Assembly (NCBI GenBank): GCA_037367405.1
Contig: JAZKJV010011400.1
Location: forward strand, 8,492,501 to 8,556,500
Source: Ottelia alismoides
Lineage: Eukaryota; Streptophyta; Magnoliopsida; Alismatales; Hydrocharitaceae
Length of the DNA stretch: 64,000 nt
Reading direction: 5' to 3'
Shown here: positions 63,701-64,000 of the stretch, in pieces
Numbering within the stretch: position 1 is the first letter of the stretch
Layout of the letters: the number at the start of each line of letters is the position of its first letter
The notes under the pieces: generated by a model
Database searches by the model: none
What the model saw: only the letters and a program-made list of their open reading frames with translations
Told to the model about the DNA's origin: nothing
Program-made: the position numbers and the translations under genes

Positions 63701-63859
63701 GGGTGGTTCAGCAACAGGTTGGTTGGTGGTTGCCTCTGGAGAGGTGCTCGCGGGCCTGGTCGCAGCTACTTTAGGAGTGGCTGATTTTGCCCCGCGGCGG
63801 CGTGTGGGACGTTCGGGTTCCGGCTCGAATCCTTCGAGCATGGGCTGATACTCTGCCAT
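60800..63859 (-). CDS. polA: DNA polymerase I with N-terminal low-complexity extension
   Basis: 1019 residues. The first 120 are a Pro/Ser/Thr-rich extension. Then a 5'-3' exonuclease (VVVIDSHSLIYQLFHAMAPM, GFEADDVLATLAL, TADKDCRQLL, GDSVDNIPGVPLIGPKLA), an intact 3'-5' proofreading exonuclease (IAFDTETTSTNP, NIKFDLVVM, YASEDADV) and the polymerase domain (ADYSQIELRVLAHYC, RRSAKAINFGIIYGQS O-helix, LLQIHDELIFEVAP). All three activities should be active. The last codon and stop border a family 1 repeat. Length exceeds the usual 900-930 because of the head. Confidence 0.95.
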   Translation of the reverse strand: MAEYQPMLEGFEPEPERPTRRRGAKSATPKVAATRPASTSPEATTNQPVAEPPAFVSPPADSLTPRPPQPVRQNTTAPTSSRIPSSASRASDAPSSVSAAKVDTWPAPVHSPPPGVTPNLAGQTVVVIDSHSLIYQLFHAMAPMSSPAGFPVSTVFGFLRDVADLRQRLEPAFMWCAFDMSEITFRNEIYQEYKAHRESMPDELRLQIPLIRRGLEALGVGLIGVPGFEADDVLATLALQVAAGDGRCILVTADKDCRQLLNDHVSIYNIRKDEMFGLEELRAVWGIAPDQVVDFQSLVGDSVDNIPGVPLIGPKLAQQLIQQFGTLENILANADKVSGQKRQENLRTYRDQALLSRELVRLRSDVPLELDWGSANFSRKDVTALDELFKELGLRRLSERLLGKDPVPEPEPVAWETNYHCITTSEQLTELVSHLSGSAVIAFDTETTSTNPRDGEAVGYSFAWGAGQAAYIPISAPGHERILSKEQINAAIAPVMADPLIHKVGQNIKFDLVVMRNAGIQVAGLYCDTMVADYLLDPGQRNHSLDDISKRRLKHETIPITHLIGSGKNQLCMNQVDLQLITEYASEDADVPWRLAEPLMTELHSLQLKDLFDRVEMPLVEVLADMEYHGIRVEPDKLAAMSGRFDERIAELRDQIVALAGEEFNPDSPKQLAGILFDKLGLPVIKRTPSGPSTDVEVLQELSDHPIASALIEYRQLTKLKGTYIDALPRLISAKSGRIHTSFRQDVAATGRLSSSDPNLQNIPIRTEEGRQIRSAFCAGQPGWLLLAADYSQIELRVLAHYCRDANLIAAFENDRDIHAQVAAQVYGVSLDEVTSSQRRSAKAINFGIIYGQSPFGLAKSLKISKDEAATFIDAYFAGLPGVREFIIETLSECRERGWVSTLLGRRRQVKGVRNFRELSEARRRVLIEPERIAVNTVIQGTAADLIKLAMINVWRRLQQSTLQSRLLLQIHDELIFEVAPEDAEQLEKLVREEMTQVIDLAVPLKVDTKLGSNWAECE

Positions 63860-64000
63860 CGATGACTTCTTAACCTATGGATTCAAAAATTCGCGGCTTC
63901 ACCTGGAAGCGAAGCCCCGGGGTTGTTGTTTGGGTTGCCAGGCCTTTTCTGCAAGCTGCCGTCGGGACTGTCGCTCGGACTGCAGAAGGTTTCGCAACCC

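Noticed and set aside
1..64000. tRNA or rRNA genes
   Set aside because: No acceptor-stem plus TTCGA-type arm combination or rRNA-like stretch was seen outside genes; short ones could still be missed by eye.

Overview
The window looks like a chromosomal segment of a planctomycete, most likely Pirellulales. The grounds are the gene families present (tandem CehA/McBA-type PHP metallohydrolases, a double DUF1080 protein, an NPYAP-containing membrane protein, DUF1844, DUF971, a giant DUF4175-like coiled-coil protein beside a VWA/GATase-like protein, an ECF-like sigma factor), the loose non-operonic layout, weak Shine-Dalgarno usage with several GTG/TTG starts, and a planctomycete-style DnaA. No phage, plasmid, CRISPR array, rRNA or tRNA was seen.

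Layout. 1-5.1 kb: two tandem secreted or periplasmic-type PHP metallohydrolases, the first cut by the window edge. 5.1-8.5 kb: repeat-rich spacer, a membrane-anchored gene broken by an in-frame stop, and small membrane proteins. 8.5-16 kb: a large GH13 glucan-active enzyme, a YqjF-like protein, a YceI protein and orphan membrane proteins. 16-19 kb: repeats, an SRPBCC protein and a UbiB/ABC1 kinase. 19-26.7 kb: a minus-strand run (duplicated multi-pass membrane protein, TrmB, GT39-like glycosyltransferase, giant AsmA/TamB-like protein). 27-29 kb: TPR protein, sigma factor, MoaD. 28.9-31.0 kb: a 149-bp tandem array. 31-39.7 kb: DUF1080 protein, a propeller-like secreted protein, a secreted lactonase and a second AsmA/TamB-like giant. 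39.7-40.6 kb: a second tandem array (146-bp unit) of the same family. 40.7-43.5 kb: small cytochrome c'-like protein, CysC, D-threonine aldolase-like enzyme, Rieske protein. 44-51.7 kb: a four-gene minus-strand operon (DUF4175-like coiled-coil protein, VWA/GATase-like protein, caspase-fold C13-like peptidase, SlyX). 51.9-58.5 kb: RimB-like aspartic protease, DUF971, PaaI thioesterase, APC permease, DUF268 methyltransferase-like protein, DUF1844 protein, single-pass membrane protein. 59-64 kb: dnaA convergent with polA.

The most unusual content is non-coding. Four families of structured repeats fill the spacers. (1) A hairpin element built on GTAGCCACC..GGTGGCTAC, which in complete form is about 140 bp with TTGGACAGCG terminal inverted repeats and 4-bp target duplications. 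(2) A roughly 166-bp long palindrome, present three times and once nested inside family 1. (3) A roughly 150-170 bp directly repeated element. (4) Two tandem arrays, 149-bp x about 14 and 146-bp x 6, whose units share a hairpin that has lost one base from each arm in parallel. Family 1 also shows compensatory stem changes among copies. No mobile-element enzyme for any of them is present in the window.
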